DNA of 64,000 nt from Spirosoma terrae (GTDB lineage: Bacteria > Bacteroidota > Bacteroidia > Cytophagales > Spirosomataceae): positions 1 through 64,000 of the forward strand of contig NZ_JAAFZH010000023.1 of NCBI RefSeq assembly GCF_010435915.1, read 5' to 3'. The position numbers were made by a program, and so were the translations under genes. The notes under the pieces are model-generated. The model saw only the letters and a list, made by a program, of their open reading frames with translations. It had not been told where the DNA came from and did not search any database. Of this stretch, positions 18,030-27,248 are shown one piece after another (position 1 is the first letter of the stretch; each line of letters starts with the position of its first letter).

Positions 18030-18614
18030 TTAGTTGTTCAGCGCATTGATAAATGAAATCATATCCGGGATATCCAGTATAAAATCAACCGCTACGTTGT
18101 CAATAGCCTGCTGAGGCATAAAGGGAGCCTGAGCTGTTTCTGGTTTCTGAGCAATGGTTATTCCACCTTCCTTTTTGATAGCCGCCAACCCCTTGGTTCC
18201 ATCTGTATTGGCACCCGATAACAAAATACCTACTAACGTATCGCCATAAACATCGGCGGCTGACTCAAACGTTACGTCCAGCGACGGGCGGCTATAATTT
18301 ACTTTTTCCGAATAGTCCAGGGAAAACGTTTTATCGGCCTCTATCAATAAATGGTAATCGGCCGGAGCCAGATAAATGTGCCCTACCGCCAAAACGTCCT
18401 TATCTTCAACCTCTCTGACCGGAATTGACGTTCGGCTGGCTAATAAGGCTTCCAGTGTAGAATCAGCGGAGTTTTTACGATGTAAAACCACAATTATCGT
18501 GAACGATAAAGTTGGCTTTAAAGCAGGTAATACCTTTAATAATACGTCAAGACCACCCGTAGAGCCCCCAATCACAACGACATCGCAACTTCTTTTCAGG
18601 CTATTTTCCGCCAT
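18030..18614 (-). CDS. CheB-type protein-glutamate methylesterase, catalytic domain only
   Basis: A 194-residue CheB methylesterase without the usual N-terminal receiver domain. The catalytic triad is visible: Ser18 in GGSTGG, His45 in VVLHRK and Asp138 in SGANTDG. Full-length CheB removes methyl groups from chemoreceptor glutamates, but no receptor gene is present here. The start overlaps the end of the CheR gene by 19 bases, indicating translational coupling. As the last gene of the 25050-18030 signalling operon it may demethylate or deamidate a non-chemotaxis target, perhaps the hybrid kinase itself (inference). In other Bacteroidota similar stand-alone CheB/CheR pairs sit beside hybrid kinases. 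Confidence 0.92.
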   Translation of the reverse strand: MAENSLKRSCDVVVIGGSTGGLDVLLKVLPALKPTLSFTIIVVLHRKNSADSTLEALLASRTSIPVREVEDKDVLAVGHIYLAPADYHLLIEADKTFSLDYSEKVNYSRPSLDVTFESAADVYGDTLVGILLSGANTDGTKGLAAIKKEGGITIAQKPETAQAPFMPQQAIDNVAVDFILDIPDMISFINALNN

Positions 18615-19405
18615 ATCTTTTCTTTACCCTGCTGTTTATAATTTGGCTTTATAGTCGAAAAGTTGATTGTCTCCTTTGTGCCTAAAGCCAGATACCCCAA
18701 CTGACCCAGACTTTCATCAAAAAGACTCAGAACCCGATCCTGCAGGGGCTTATCGAAATAAATCAGTACGTTTCGACACATGATCAGGTCAAACTCGTTG
18801 AACGATCGGTCAGACACCAGATTATGGGTCGAAAAGATCATTTTTTCAGCCAGTTTTTCATCAAATTTCACCTGCCCGTACTGAGCGGTATAGTAAGAGG
18901 AGAAATCCAGTATGCCACCCGACTCGATGTAATTTTCGGAATACTGTTTCATCGACCCCAGCGGAAAAATGCCCCGACGCGCCTTTTCTAAAGCTGTAGG
19001 GTTCAAGTCGGTCGCATATAGTAGCGACTTATGAAGAATTTGGGACTCTTTCAGGAGAATTGCCATCGAGTAAACCTCTTCACCCGTAGCACAGCCCGCA
19101 TGCCAAACACGAATAAATGGTTTGGCCGTGAGTGTTGGTAAAATTTCCGTTCGAAGGCATCGGTAAAATAGCGGATCGCGGAACATTTCCGTAACGGTCA
19201 CGGTAATTTCTTCCACAAACCGTTTCAGATAATCCGCATCAGATTTCACTCGATATCTGAATTCGGCAAAGCTCGGAAATTTATCTAACATCCAGAGTCG
19301 GACTATCCGTCGCTTTAACGATGCCCTGGAATAGTTTGAGAAGTCATATCCGTATAATTCGTACAGATCATTCAATAAAATATCAACTTCAGCCTCCGCT
19401 ATCAT
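18596..19405 (-). CDS. CheR-type protein-glutamate methyltransferase
   Basis: A 269-residue CheR methyltransferase. The small N-terminal helical domain (about 1-75) is followed by the SAM-binding domain; the key HAGCATGEEVYSMAI glycine-rich loop is near residue 102, and FDLIMCRNVLIYFD near 210 is the second diagnostic motif. The ATG at 19405 (MIAEAEVD) is preferred to the TTG at 19417. It lies 12 bp after the lone receiver gene and overlaps cheB. CheR normally methylates receptor glutamates using SAM; here the substrate is unknown because no methyl-accepting receptor is encoded nearby. The pair suggests reversible methylation within a kinase pathway. Confidence 0.92.
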   Translation of the reverse strand: MIAEAEVDILLNDLYELYGYDFSNYSRASLKRRIVRLWMLDKFPSFAEFRYRVKSDADYLKRFVEEITVTVTEMFRDPLFYRCLRTEILPTLTAKPFIRVWHAGCATGEEVYSMAILLKESQILHKSLLYATDLNPTALEKARRGIFPLGSMKQYSENYIESGGILDFSSYYTAQYGQVKFDEKLAEKMIFSTHNLVSDRSFNEFDLIMCRNVLIYFDKPLQDRVLSLFDESLGQLGYLALGTKETINFSTIKPNYKQQGKEKIWRKIA

Positions 19406-19417
19406 TACGCAACTCAA

Positions 19418-19783
19418 TTAAACACGCAATAATAGTTGCAATAATCTGTCCACATCAATGGGTTTGGAAATATAATCGGTGGCTCCTGCCTGCAAGCTCT
19501 TTTCGCGGTCGCCAACCATAGCCTGGGCCGTAACCGAAATAATCGGCAGATGCCGCCGTTTTTCGATGTTCTTGATGCGGGGAATGGCTTCATATCCATC
19601 CATTTCGGGCATCATCATATCGATAAGAATTATATCGACAACCTCATCTGTATGAAGCAGATCTAACGCTTCCTGCGCACCGGAACACGAAACGCAATCA
19701 AAGGATTTCGCTTTCAACGTAGCAGTCAATGCAAATATATTTCTTGCATCGTCGTCAATAATTAACACCCTTTTTTTGCTCAT
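19418..19783 (-). CDS. Single-domain response regulator (receiver only)
   Basis: A 121-residue CheY-like receiver with no output domain. The acidic pocket (IIDDDARN), the phospho-acceptor Asp in ILIDMMMPEMDGYE at about residue 52, the conserved Thr/Ser of SVTAQAM and the Lys of SKPIDVD are all present. The sequence is strikingly like the third receiver of the hybrid kinase just upstream (DMMMPxMDGYE, VTAxAMxGDRE, AGAxDYIxKPxD), suggesting origin by duplication. It probably acts as a phosphate relay or sink in the same pathway. The gene lies 50 bp after the kinase and 12 bp before cheR. Confidence 0.93.
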   Translation of the reverse strand: MSKKRVLIIDDDARNIFALTATLKAKSFDCVSCSGAQEALDLLHTDEVVDIILIDMMMPEMDGYEAIPRIKNIEKRRHLPIISVTAQAMVGDREKSLQAGATDYISKPIDVDRLLQLLLRV

Positions 19784-19833
19784 TATTAGTTGTCTAATTA
19801 GGTCGTATTTTATTTAGGGCTACTGGGTCACTA

Positions 19834-22800
19834 CTATCGTTCATACAGCCAGACACGTAGCAACGACATCAACTGATCGATGTCGACCGGCTTGGTAATG
19901 TAGTCGGAAGCGCCCGCCTGAATGCATCGTTCGCGATCGCCGGTCATGGCTTTGGCCGTAACGGCAATAACCGGCAGAGATCGCCACTGGTAATTTTCCC
20001 GAATTTTCTTAGCCGTCTCATAACCGTCCATCTGGGGCATCATCATATCCAGCAAGACCAAGTCTATTTCCGGGTTTTCCTGTAATTTCTGGATGGCTTC
20101 TTTGCCGTCCAGCGCCGTAATGACATTCATTTTATAATTTTCCAGCGCTTTCGACAATGAAAAAATATTTCTTACATCGTCATCAGCGACCAGTACCGTT
20201 TTATCGGTCAAGATCTGGCTCAGCGCTCCTAATTTTTTTATATCGATGGATGGGTCCGACGATTTTTTCTTTTCATCGACCAGGTGCAGGAAGAGCGATA
20301 CTTCATCAAGCATTCGCTGATACGAGTGCGCAGTTTTTACAACGATTGAGTCCGCGTATTTCTTGATTTTTAACTCTTCTGCCATCGATAGGCTCTTGCC
20401 CGTGAATATAATAATAGGCAAACTTTCCAGTCCTGGATTTTTCTTGACCTCTTCCAACGTATCGTAGGCTTTCGAGTCAGGAACGCCCATATCCAGAATG
20501 ACGCAGTTGATTTCTTCCCGTTTCAGAGCCTCAACACCCTCCGTTATATTGCTCTTCAGCTCAGAACTGATATTGAAAGTTTCCAGGAAGTAAGCTAATG
20601 CTTTGGCATGTTTCGGATTGTCTTCGATGATAAGCACTTTCTTGGACGATCGATTTAATACGTATTCGATCTTTCTGAATATGTCCTGCATTTGCTCGAA
20701 AGCCATTGGCTTATCCACAAAATCGATAGCCCCTTTCATCAGACTTTCCTTTTTGAGCTTGTGCGACGACATAATATGTACTGGGATATGCCGTGTTTGT
20801 GGATCAGATTTCAGCGCATCCATAACCTGCCAGCCACTCATGACGGGCAACTGAATATCCAGCAGAATACCTAATGGTTTGTATATACCTGCCAGTTTCA
20901 GCCCTTCATCACCTCGTACGGCCACAATAGCTTTGTAGCCTTTTTTACGTGAATAATCGAGCAGCGATTTAGCAAAGTTGGTATCGTCTTCGACAATAAG
21001 AATTACTTTATCAGCCGTTGTTACGTTACTGCGGTCATCTGGAATTGCTTCCGGAATAATCGTACTGAGATAGTTTGTGGTCGTTTCAACTTCTTTGGCT
21101 TCACTAACTGGAGCGGGTTCCACTTTCTTGCTCACATAAGGCTTCTCCGGCGCTGCATGGACCTTTGCTTCAACAATCGGCAGTTGCAAGGTAAAGGTAC
21201 TTCCCTCATTAATTGTACTCGACAATGTGATTTCTCCACCCAGTAATTTAGCTAGCTCACGACTGATGGATAGCCCAAGGCCCGTACCGCCGTATTTCCG
21301 TTTTGTTGAGCCATCGGCCTGCTGGAATGCTTCAAAAATGAGATGCTGCTTTTCGGGCGGGATACCAATACCGGTGTCTTTGACCGCAAACTGGAGAGTT
21401 GGTGTCACGGGCGATTCTCTTTTTACACTCAGCGTTACGTTGCCTTTCGAGGTAAATTTGAGCGCATTGGAGATCAGGTTTTTTAGAATTTGGCCCAATC
21501 GCATTTTATCGGTCTCAATAAGCTGCGGTACGTTCTTTTCGATCTCAATCCTGAAATCTAACCCTTTTTCGTTGGCTATCGGGTTAAAAAGAGCCTGAAG
21601 TTCATCCGTTATTTCCTGAACAGAAACCTCCATATACTCCAGCTTCATCTGACCTGCTTCAATCTTCGACAAGTCCAGGATTTCGTCAATCAGTCCGAGT
21701 AATCCATTGCCCGACGATTGAATTACGTTGGCATATTCGATCTGATCGCTAGTTAGATTATCTTCGTTATTTTCTGATAATAACCGACTTAGCAGCAATA
21801 TCGAATTGAGTGGCGTTCGCAGCTCGTGCGACATATTAGCCAGAAACTCCGACTTGTAACGAGTACTTATTTCCAGCTCTTCCGCTTTTCTCTGAATTTC
21901 TTCATTACGCTCGACCAGCAATACACTACGCTCTTCCAGCTCGGCATTGGTCTGCTGCAACTCTTCCTGTTGTACACGCAATTCTTCTTCAGAAGCCTGG
22001 AGTTTCTGGGCCTGTGCTTCCAGTTCAGCGTTTACATTTTCCAGTTCATTATGCTGCGCCTGAAGCTCTTCGGACTGTGCCTGTGTTTCTTCCAGGAAAT
22101 TTTGAAGCTTAACGTAGTCCAGAGCGGAATTAACGCCAACCGCCAATGTGTGCAGATTCGACTCGAGAAAGCCTATCTCAATCGGATCGGGCTTATGCAG
22201 TAGGCCAATTTCGATAACACCTATACACAGATCGGCAAAAACTAATGGCGCAATGAGCAACGATTTGGGCTGAGTGCTCCCCAACGACGAATTCAGAGTT
22301 AGGTAGTTTTCGGGCAACTCGTCAATAATAAGCGGCTTTCTTGCCTTGATAGCTTGCCCAAGCAGTCCATCATCTTCAGTAATGAACATGGGTACATTAC
22401 TGGCAGCGTACTTGCCTGTCAGCCGAAAAAAAGAATCATCGTTGATGATATAAACAGTACCTAACGGAGCATTCAGGTACTGGCAAATTGACGAAATAAG
22501 CTTATCCGCTAATTTATCTATGTTACGTTCTCCACGAATCGATTCGACTAGTTCGAGCGTGCCTGTTTGTTGCCAGTTTCTGGTTTTCAGATCATTGAAC
22601 GTACTTTCCAGCGAACTCGCCATTGTATTGAGCGCTTTACCAATACGTCCCAATTCATCGTCACGCGTGTCCTGGCTTCTTACTGAATAATCGCCATCAG
22701 CAATATCGGTAGTAATGTCTTCCATAATACCGATACGTTCGCTGGTTTCCCGGTACTGCTGCTCGGCCTTTATCTGACTAGCTATCCGATCATCCAGATC

Positions 22801-23439
22801 CTTTTTAATTCGCAGATATGTACTGATTGTAATCATTATTGAAATGACTGCGGCAACCAGCATTAGAAAAGGCGTGTAGGTTATGTACAACTCCTGTTGC
22901 TGAAGACGGTCGGACAACAACTTATTTTCTTCTATTTTGAGCCGATTAATCACCAACCGCAGATCGTCCATGATTTTTTTACCACGTACCATCTCTGTAT
23001 AGCGAGACAACGTATCGCGCCTGAATGACGTGTTACGTCGAGTCATGTTGATAATACGCTGCATCTGCTCAAATTTTGCTTCGTACAGCATCTTTAACTC
23101 AGCCAGATTCTTCTGCTGGGCTACATTCTCGGCTGTTAGCTGGCCTAACTCATCATAACTTTTGGTAGCCTTATCCTGCGCTCCTTCGTAAGGTTGCAAA
23201 AAAGTGGGGTCGAGGGTAAGCAAAAACCCACGCTGGCCCGTTTCAGCATCTCGTACCGCTGCAATAATGTTCTCAGCCTCTAGTAAAACCTGGTTGGTGT
23301 GGTTTACCAACTTCGAATTACTAATCAGTTTTTGGATGCTATAATAGGCTGCGAATAAACTGCCAATCAGCAACAGCGTCGAAAGTGAAAAGACAATTTG
23401 CAGTTGCCGTATAACAGTATTAGATATAGTGTGAGGCAT
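19834..23439 (-). CDS. Giant hybrid histidine kinase: CHASE3-HAMP-GAF-HisKA-HATPase-3xREC
   Basis: A 1201-residue membrane kinase. Rough order: TM helix 11-31, periplasmic CHASE3 domain 45-180 (AAVRDAETGQRGFLLT motif), TM helix 190-210, HAMP 212-285, GAF 300-445, a long glutamine-rich coiled coil about 445-540, HisKA with the phospho-histidine in MSHELRTPLNS near 545-560, HATPase to about 775 (NALKF, GTGLGLSI boxes), then three receivers at about 830-945, 950-1065 and 1085-1201. Receivers one and three have standard Asp pockets; receiver two has LDMGVPD, a variant of the phospho site, and may be degenerate. It is the second gene of the CheB/CheR operon and likely its central kinase. The stimulus is unknown. 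Confidence 0.93.
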   Translation of the reverse strand: MPHTISNTVIRQLQIVFSLSTLLLIGSLFAAYYSIQKLISNSKLVNHTNQVLLEAENIIAAVRDAETGQRGFLLTLDPTFLQPYEGAQDKATKSYDELGQLTAENVAQQKNLAELKMLYEAKFEQMQRIINMTRRNTSFRRDTLSRYTEMVRGKKIMDDLRLVINRLKIEENKLLSDRLQQQELYITYTPFLMLVAAVISIMITISTYLRIKKDLDDRIASQIKAEQQYRETSERIGIMEDITTDIADGDYSVRSQDTRDDELGRIGKALNTMASSLESTFNDLKTRNWQQTGTLELVESIRGERNIDKLADKLISSICQYLNAPLGTVYIINDDSFFRLTGKYAASNVPMFITEDDGLLGQAIKARKPLIIDELPENYLTLNSSLGSTQPKSLLIAPLVFADLCIGVIEIGLLHKPDPIEIGFLESNLHTLAVGVNSALDYVKLQNFLEETQAQSEELQAQHNELENVNAELEAQAQKLQASEEELRVQQEELQQTNAELEERSVLLVERNEEIQRKAEELEISTRYKSEFLANMSHELRTPLNSILLLSRLLSENNEDNLTSDQIEYANVIQSSGNGLLGLIDEILDLSKIEAGQMKLEYMEVSVQEITDELQALFNPIANEKGLDFRIEIEKNVPQLIETDKMRLGQILKNLISNALKFTSKGNVTLSVKRESPVTPTLQFAVKDTGIGIPPEKQHLIFEAFQQADGSTKRKYGGTGLGLSISRELAKLLGGEITLSSTINEGSTFTLQLPIVEAKVHAAPEKPYVSKKVEPAPVSEAKEVETTTNYLSTIIPEAIPDDRSNVTTADKVILIVEDDTNFAKSLLDYSRKKGYKAIVAVRGDEGLKLAGIYKPLGILLDIQLPVMSGWQVMDALKSDPQTRHIPVHIMSSHKLKKESLMKGAIDFVDKPMAFEQMQDIFRKIEYVLNRSSKKVLIIEDNPKHAKALAYFLETFNISSELKSNITEGVEALKREEINCVILDMGVPDSKAYDTLEEVKKNPGLESLPIIIFTGKSLSMAEELKIKKYADSIVVKTAHSYQRMLDEVSLFLHLVDEKKKSSDPSIDIKKLGALSQILTDKTVLVADDDVRNIFSLSKALENYKMNVITALDGKEAIQKLQENPEIDLVLLDMMMPQMDGYETAKKIRENYQWRSLPVIAVTAKAMTGDRERCIQAGASDYITKPVDIDQLMSLLRVWLYER

Positions 23440-23463
23440 GGTTACTTATTAAGGGAAGCTTAT

Positions 23464-25050
23464 TTATTCAGGGACTAACTCATTCACTTGATGAATGGGT
23501 AAAATAATAATGAAGCGGGTACCTTCATCAATGCGGCTTTTAGCCGAAATAACTCCCTGATGCTTATCAATATTCTTCTTGGCAATCGCCAGCCCAATGC
23601 CGGTACCTTCATAGCTGGTACGACTATTTAAACGCTGAAAGATTACAAAAATACGGTCCAGAAATTTTTCATCGAAGCCAATACCATTGTCGCTTACTGT
23701 AATCCGACAAAAGGGCCCACTCACTACGGACAAACTATCGATGTCTTTTTCGTCCACGAAGTCGGCATTGATCTCAATAACAGGAGGCAAATTACTCTTT
23801 GAGAACTTCAGCGCATTGCTGATAAGATTTTGAAAAACCTGTCTGATCCGGCCAGGAATCGTATCGATTATCGGTAATTCGCCAACCGTAACGATTGCAT
23901 TTTTTCGGCTGATTACGTCTTCAAAATCGACCAGAACCTCCTTAACCAGTGTTGTAAGGTCAGTTGGCTTAAACACGGCAGGTACAGACAACTGTGAGTA
24001 CGATAAGAGATCATCGATCAGGCCCGACAAACGCGCCGACGATTTAATGGATCGATCCAGGTACGCAATAGCTTCTGGATTTTCTTTCAGATACTTTTGT
24101 TTGATCAGATCGTGAAGCAGTTGAATTTTGCGTAGCGGTTCTTTCAGATCATGTGATACAACCCAGGTAAACTGCTGCAGCTCATGGTTAGTCGTCTCTA
24201 ATTCCGAATTCTTTACTAACAGTTCTTTGGTACGGGCCGTAACTTGTTCTTCCAATAGCTCGGCAGCCCTTTTTTGGGGATGAATATCCGTAAACGTACC
24301 TACCCAACGCATTACAGCATCCTGTTGCTTAATCGGTATGATGCGCAGAAGATGGTATCTGTAATCGCCCGTCTTTAATTCCTTTAATCGGATTTCCCGC
24401 GTAAACTCAATGCCTCGTTCAAAATAAGTTGGCCATTCTTCACAGACAGCTTCGTCGTCATCATGAACAACGGGGAAGGTCGTAGGATCTTTTGAGTAGT
24501 TGAACCAATGCTCATTCACATACTCAATCCGAAAATCGGTACCGATTGTAAACGCCATTTGTGGCAGCGACGCCAGAACGAGTCGCAAATCCTGCATTCG
24601 GGCGGCCAATTCTTCTTCGGCCTGCTTCCTGACTTCAATTTCATTACGTAATGATTCCTGAGTAGCTCTCAGTTCCTGCTGTTGTTCATACAGGCGGTGT
24701 AATGTTTTTACTTTTAAAACCAGTATGTCTGGGTCAACGGGTTTTGTGAGATAATCAATTCCGCCCGACGTATAGCCTTTAGTAATAAACTTCTTCTCTT
24801 TGTTGACTGCCGACAGGAAAATAATGGATGTATCTTTTGACTTACTGAAACCAGAAATAGCATTGGCGACCTCAAAGCCATCCATTCCGGGCATCTGCAC
24901 ATCCAGAATAATAACCGAGTAGTTCGTCTTAAGGACTTTTTTTAAAGCTTCTTCTCCCGACTCCGCCGTATCGACTGCAAAGCCATGCAGTTCCAGTATC
25001 TTTTTCAGAGGAAAGATATTTTCCGGCCTGTCGTCAACAATGAGAATCAT
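23464..25050 (-). CDS. Receiver-PAS-histidine kinase protein
   Basis: A 528-residue soluble protein that begins with a receiver (about 1-120; MILIVDDRPENIFPL opening, phospho-Asp in VIILDVQMPGMDGFE). A short coiled coil and a PAS domain (about 150-270) follow, then HisKA with the phospho-histidine in WVVSHDLKEPL near 298 and a HATPase domain (about 390-525, NALKFSKS and GTGIGLAIAKKN boxes). There is no transmembrane segment, so it is cytoplasmic. Being first in the operon, 24 bp before the hybrid kinase, it is likely controlled through its receiver and in turn feeds or tunes the kinase. The HisKA type (HDLKEPL) is common in Bacteroidota and phytochrome-related kinases. Confidence 0.93.
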   Translation of the reverse strand: MILIVDDRPENIFPLKKILELHGFAVDTAESGEEALKKVLKTNYSVIILDVQMPGMDGFEVANAISGFSKSKDTSIIFLSAVNKEKKFITKGYTSGGIDYLTKPVDPDILVLKVKTLHRLYEQQQELRATQESLRNEIEVRKQAEEELAARMQDLRLVLASLPQMAFTIGTDFRIEYVNEHWFNYSKDPTTFPVVHDDDEAVCEEWPTYFERGIEFTREIRLKELKTGDYRYHLLRIIPIKQQDAVMRWVGTFTDIHPQKRAAELLEEQVTARTKELLVKNSELETTNHELQQFTWVVSHDLKEPLRKIQLLHDLIKQKYLKENPEAIAYLDRSIKSSARLSGLIDDLLSYSQLSVPAVFKPTDLTTLVKEVLVDFEDVISRKNAIVTVGELPIIDTIPGRIRQVFQNLISNALKFSKSNLPPVIEINADFVDEKDIDSLSVVSGPFCRITVSDNGIGFDEKFLDRIFVIFQRLNSRTSYEGTGIGLAIAKKNIDKHQGVISAKSRIDEGTRFIIILPIHQVNELVPE

Positions 25051-25203
25051 AGACAGTGATAACTATTTATAACGTTGGTATACGTCAGTAGACGTTCTCC
25101 TGGATGTAACAAATCGTCGCAGCATTTACTCATGCTTCGATACATTTTTAGCTCTAGTTCCAGAAAATGTTATGTGAAGATATGTCAGATTGGCAGGTGG
25201 TTC

Positions 25204-25231
25204 CAAATATATATTACTGGTGACCAACAAA
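25204..25231 (-). promoter_or_regulatory. Predicted promoter of the CheB/CheR-kinase operon
   Basis: On the minus strand, TATATTTG (forward 25204-25211) matches the -7 element and TTTG (forward 25228-25231) lies 16 bases upstream. It would give a leader of about 145 bases before the ATG at 25050. The rest of the 25051-25536 gap is AT-rich with no gene seen. Confidence 0.4.
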
Positions 25232-25536
25232 AAGCGCTTTTAGTTTTTTTACGGCATTCTGTTAGTTGCTCCTTGGGTTGATTTACAGGTCGGCTACGAT
25301 GCAACAGATTACCCCTTTTTTACGGAATAACTCCTACCCATAGACGAACCATAACCATTAATTGTTTCCAGTGAATTTCGTTTTCCTACTATCCACTTCC
25401 ACCATCTGACAGCCCTTCACGCCCAACGTATTAGTATACACCCCTGTCTGTGCTTGGCAATACACTACTATTTTTTCTTTTAATAAGTCAACCAGTAGCG
25501 ATTTTTTGCGTTTTTTACATAAAGACCCCATTAACC

Positions 25537-27216
25537 ATGATCCAGACGAAATTGATTCCACGTACACCGGAGGCTTATGAACCTCCTATGCTCATAAAGA
25601 ATATTCTGGCCGAATCCATTAAATACGAACCTCAGCGAGAAATTGTCTATCGGGATTTATTCCGAATGAATTATACCGAATTTAATCGCCGGACGCGGCA
25701 GTTAGCGAACGTACTAACTGGATTAGGCATTAAACCCGGCGATACAGTTGCCGTTCTGGACTGGGACAGTCATCGTTATCTGGAGTGCTTCTTTGGCGTA
25801 ACGAGCCTTGGTGCCATTCTGCACACGGTAAACGTACGATTGTCGCCTGCTCAGATTTTATTTACAATGAATCATGCTGAAGATAAACTGGTACTGATTC
25901 ACGAAGATTTTCTACCTATTCTCGAAGCCATAAAAGATAAACTAACAACCGTTGATACGTTTGTTTTACTGAGCGATAAAGTCTATACCGATCTCAACGC
26001 AATCGGTCATGTTCCGAATGGATTCGTTGGTGAATACGAAGCGCTTTTACGGGACGTATCAGATCACTACGAGTTCCCGGACTTCGACGAAAACACCTGG
26101 GCTACTACGTTCTATACGACGGGTACTACCGGCAACCCGAAAGGCGTTTACTTTTCTCACCGGCAGTTATTCATGCACACGATGGGATTGCTTACGTATT
26201 TAATTGGTTACGAGGCCATTCCGTTCAAATCGCGAACCGATGTGTATATGCCCATTACCCCAATGTTCCATGTCCACGCCTGGGGGTTTCCTTTTCTGGC
26301 AACATTACTATCGGCGAAACAGGTATATCCTGGCCGCTACGACCCAGAAATGCTGCTAAAACTGCTTGTTACGGAAGGCGTTACGCTGTCTCACTGCGTT
26401 CCTACGATTTTGAATATGCTTGTTAGCAGTCCGGCGGCACAGAAATTTAAAGCACAACTGAGCCGTTGGAGCGTACTGATTGGAGGCTCAGCACTAACGA
26501 AAGGCCTGGCTAAAGCTGCGCTGGATTTAGGCATAAACGTATCGGCAGGGTATGGTATGTCCGAAACAGCGCCTGTACTGGCTGTTGCTTATTTAAACGA
26601 TGCTGAACGTTCGCTTCCTCTCGATGAACAAGTGGAGTATCGTACGCGTGCGGGACGTATTTCGCCATTTGTCGAAGCCCGTCTAATGGATGAAAACGGT
26701 AATTTTCTACCTCACGATGGCCAGGCACTGGGTGAAGTAGTTGTCCGTACGCCCTGGAATACACAAGGCTATTACAACGACCTAGAACGAGGTGCTGAGC
26801 TCTGGCAAAATGGCTGGTTGCACACGGGCGACGTAGCAACGATTAGTTCCGATAACTGGCTCGTAATTGCCGATCGCACTAAAGATGTGATCAAAACAGG
26901 TGGCGAATGGGTATCGTCGCTGGATATGGAAGATGTTTTGTCGCAGGTGGAGGGCGTAGCAGAATCAGCAGTTATTGGTTTACCAGATGAACGCTGGGGA
27001 GAGCGGCCACATGCGCTTGTTGTCCAAAAACCAGGCTATTCGCTAACGGCGGAAGGCATCAAAGAAACATTACAAGCTAGAATTGACCGGGGGGAAATTC
27101 ATAAATGGTACATGCCTGACCGAATTATCTTTGTACAGGAAATCCCCAAAACCAGCGTCGGAAAAATCGACAAAAAAAGAATTCGCTCTGACATGAAGGC
27201 GCAAATTCTTTCCTGA
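25537..27216 (+). CDS. Long-chain fatty acid-CoA ligase (acyl-CoA synthetase)
   Basis: A 559-residue AMP-forming ligase. The ATG at 25537 fits the family start; an upstream in-frame ATG at 25450 would add an unlikely hydrophobic tail. The adenylation P-loop TTGTTGNPKGV near residue 196 is complete, followed by PMFHVHAWGFP, GYGMSETAP near 333 and the LHTGDVA and DRTKDVIKTGGEW C-terminal hinge motifs. The FHVHAWG region is characteristic of the medium/long-chain fatty-acyl-CoA synthetase group. It activates fatty acids for beta-oxidation or lipid synthesis. It is followed without a gap by the phosphodiesterase gene, suggesting co-transcription. Substrate chain length cannot be told from the sequence. 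Confidence 0.93.
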   Translation: MIQTKLIPRTPEAYEPPMLIKNILAESIKYEPQREIVYRDLFRMNYTEFNRRTRQLANVLTGLGIKPGDTVAVLDWDSHRYLECFFGVTSLGAILHTVNVRLSPAQILFTMNHAEDKLVLIHEDFLPILEAIKDKLTTVDTFVLLSDKVYTDLNAIGHVPNGFVGEYEALLRDVSDHYEFPDFDENTWATTFYTTGTTGNPKGVYFSHRQLFMHTMGLLTYLIGYEAIPFKSRTDVYMPITPMFHVHAWGFPFLATLLSAKQVYPGRYDPEMLLKLLVTEGVTLSHCVPTILNMLVSSPAAQKFKAQLSRWSVLIGGSALTKGLAKAALDLGINVSAGYGMSETAPVLAVAYLNDAERSLPLDEQVEYRTRAGRISPFVEARLMDENGNFLPHDGQALGEVVVRTPWNTQGYYNDLERGAELWQNGWLHTGDVATISSDNWLVIADRTKDVIKTGGEWVSSLDMEDVLSQVEGVAESAVIGLPDERWGERPHALVVQKPGYSLTAEGIKETLQARIDRGEIHKWYMPDRIIFVQEIPKTSVGKIDKKRIRSDMKAQILS

Positions 27217-27248
27217 TGTTTATACCATTGCTACGTTGCCAACCACAT

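Noticed and set aside
25075..25281. 68-codon frame in the gap before the acyl-CoA ligase
   Set aside because: No conserved features and it overlaps the predicted kinase-operon promoter.
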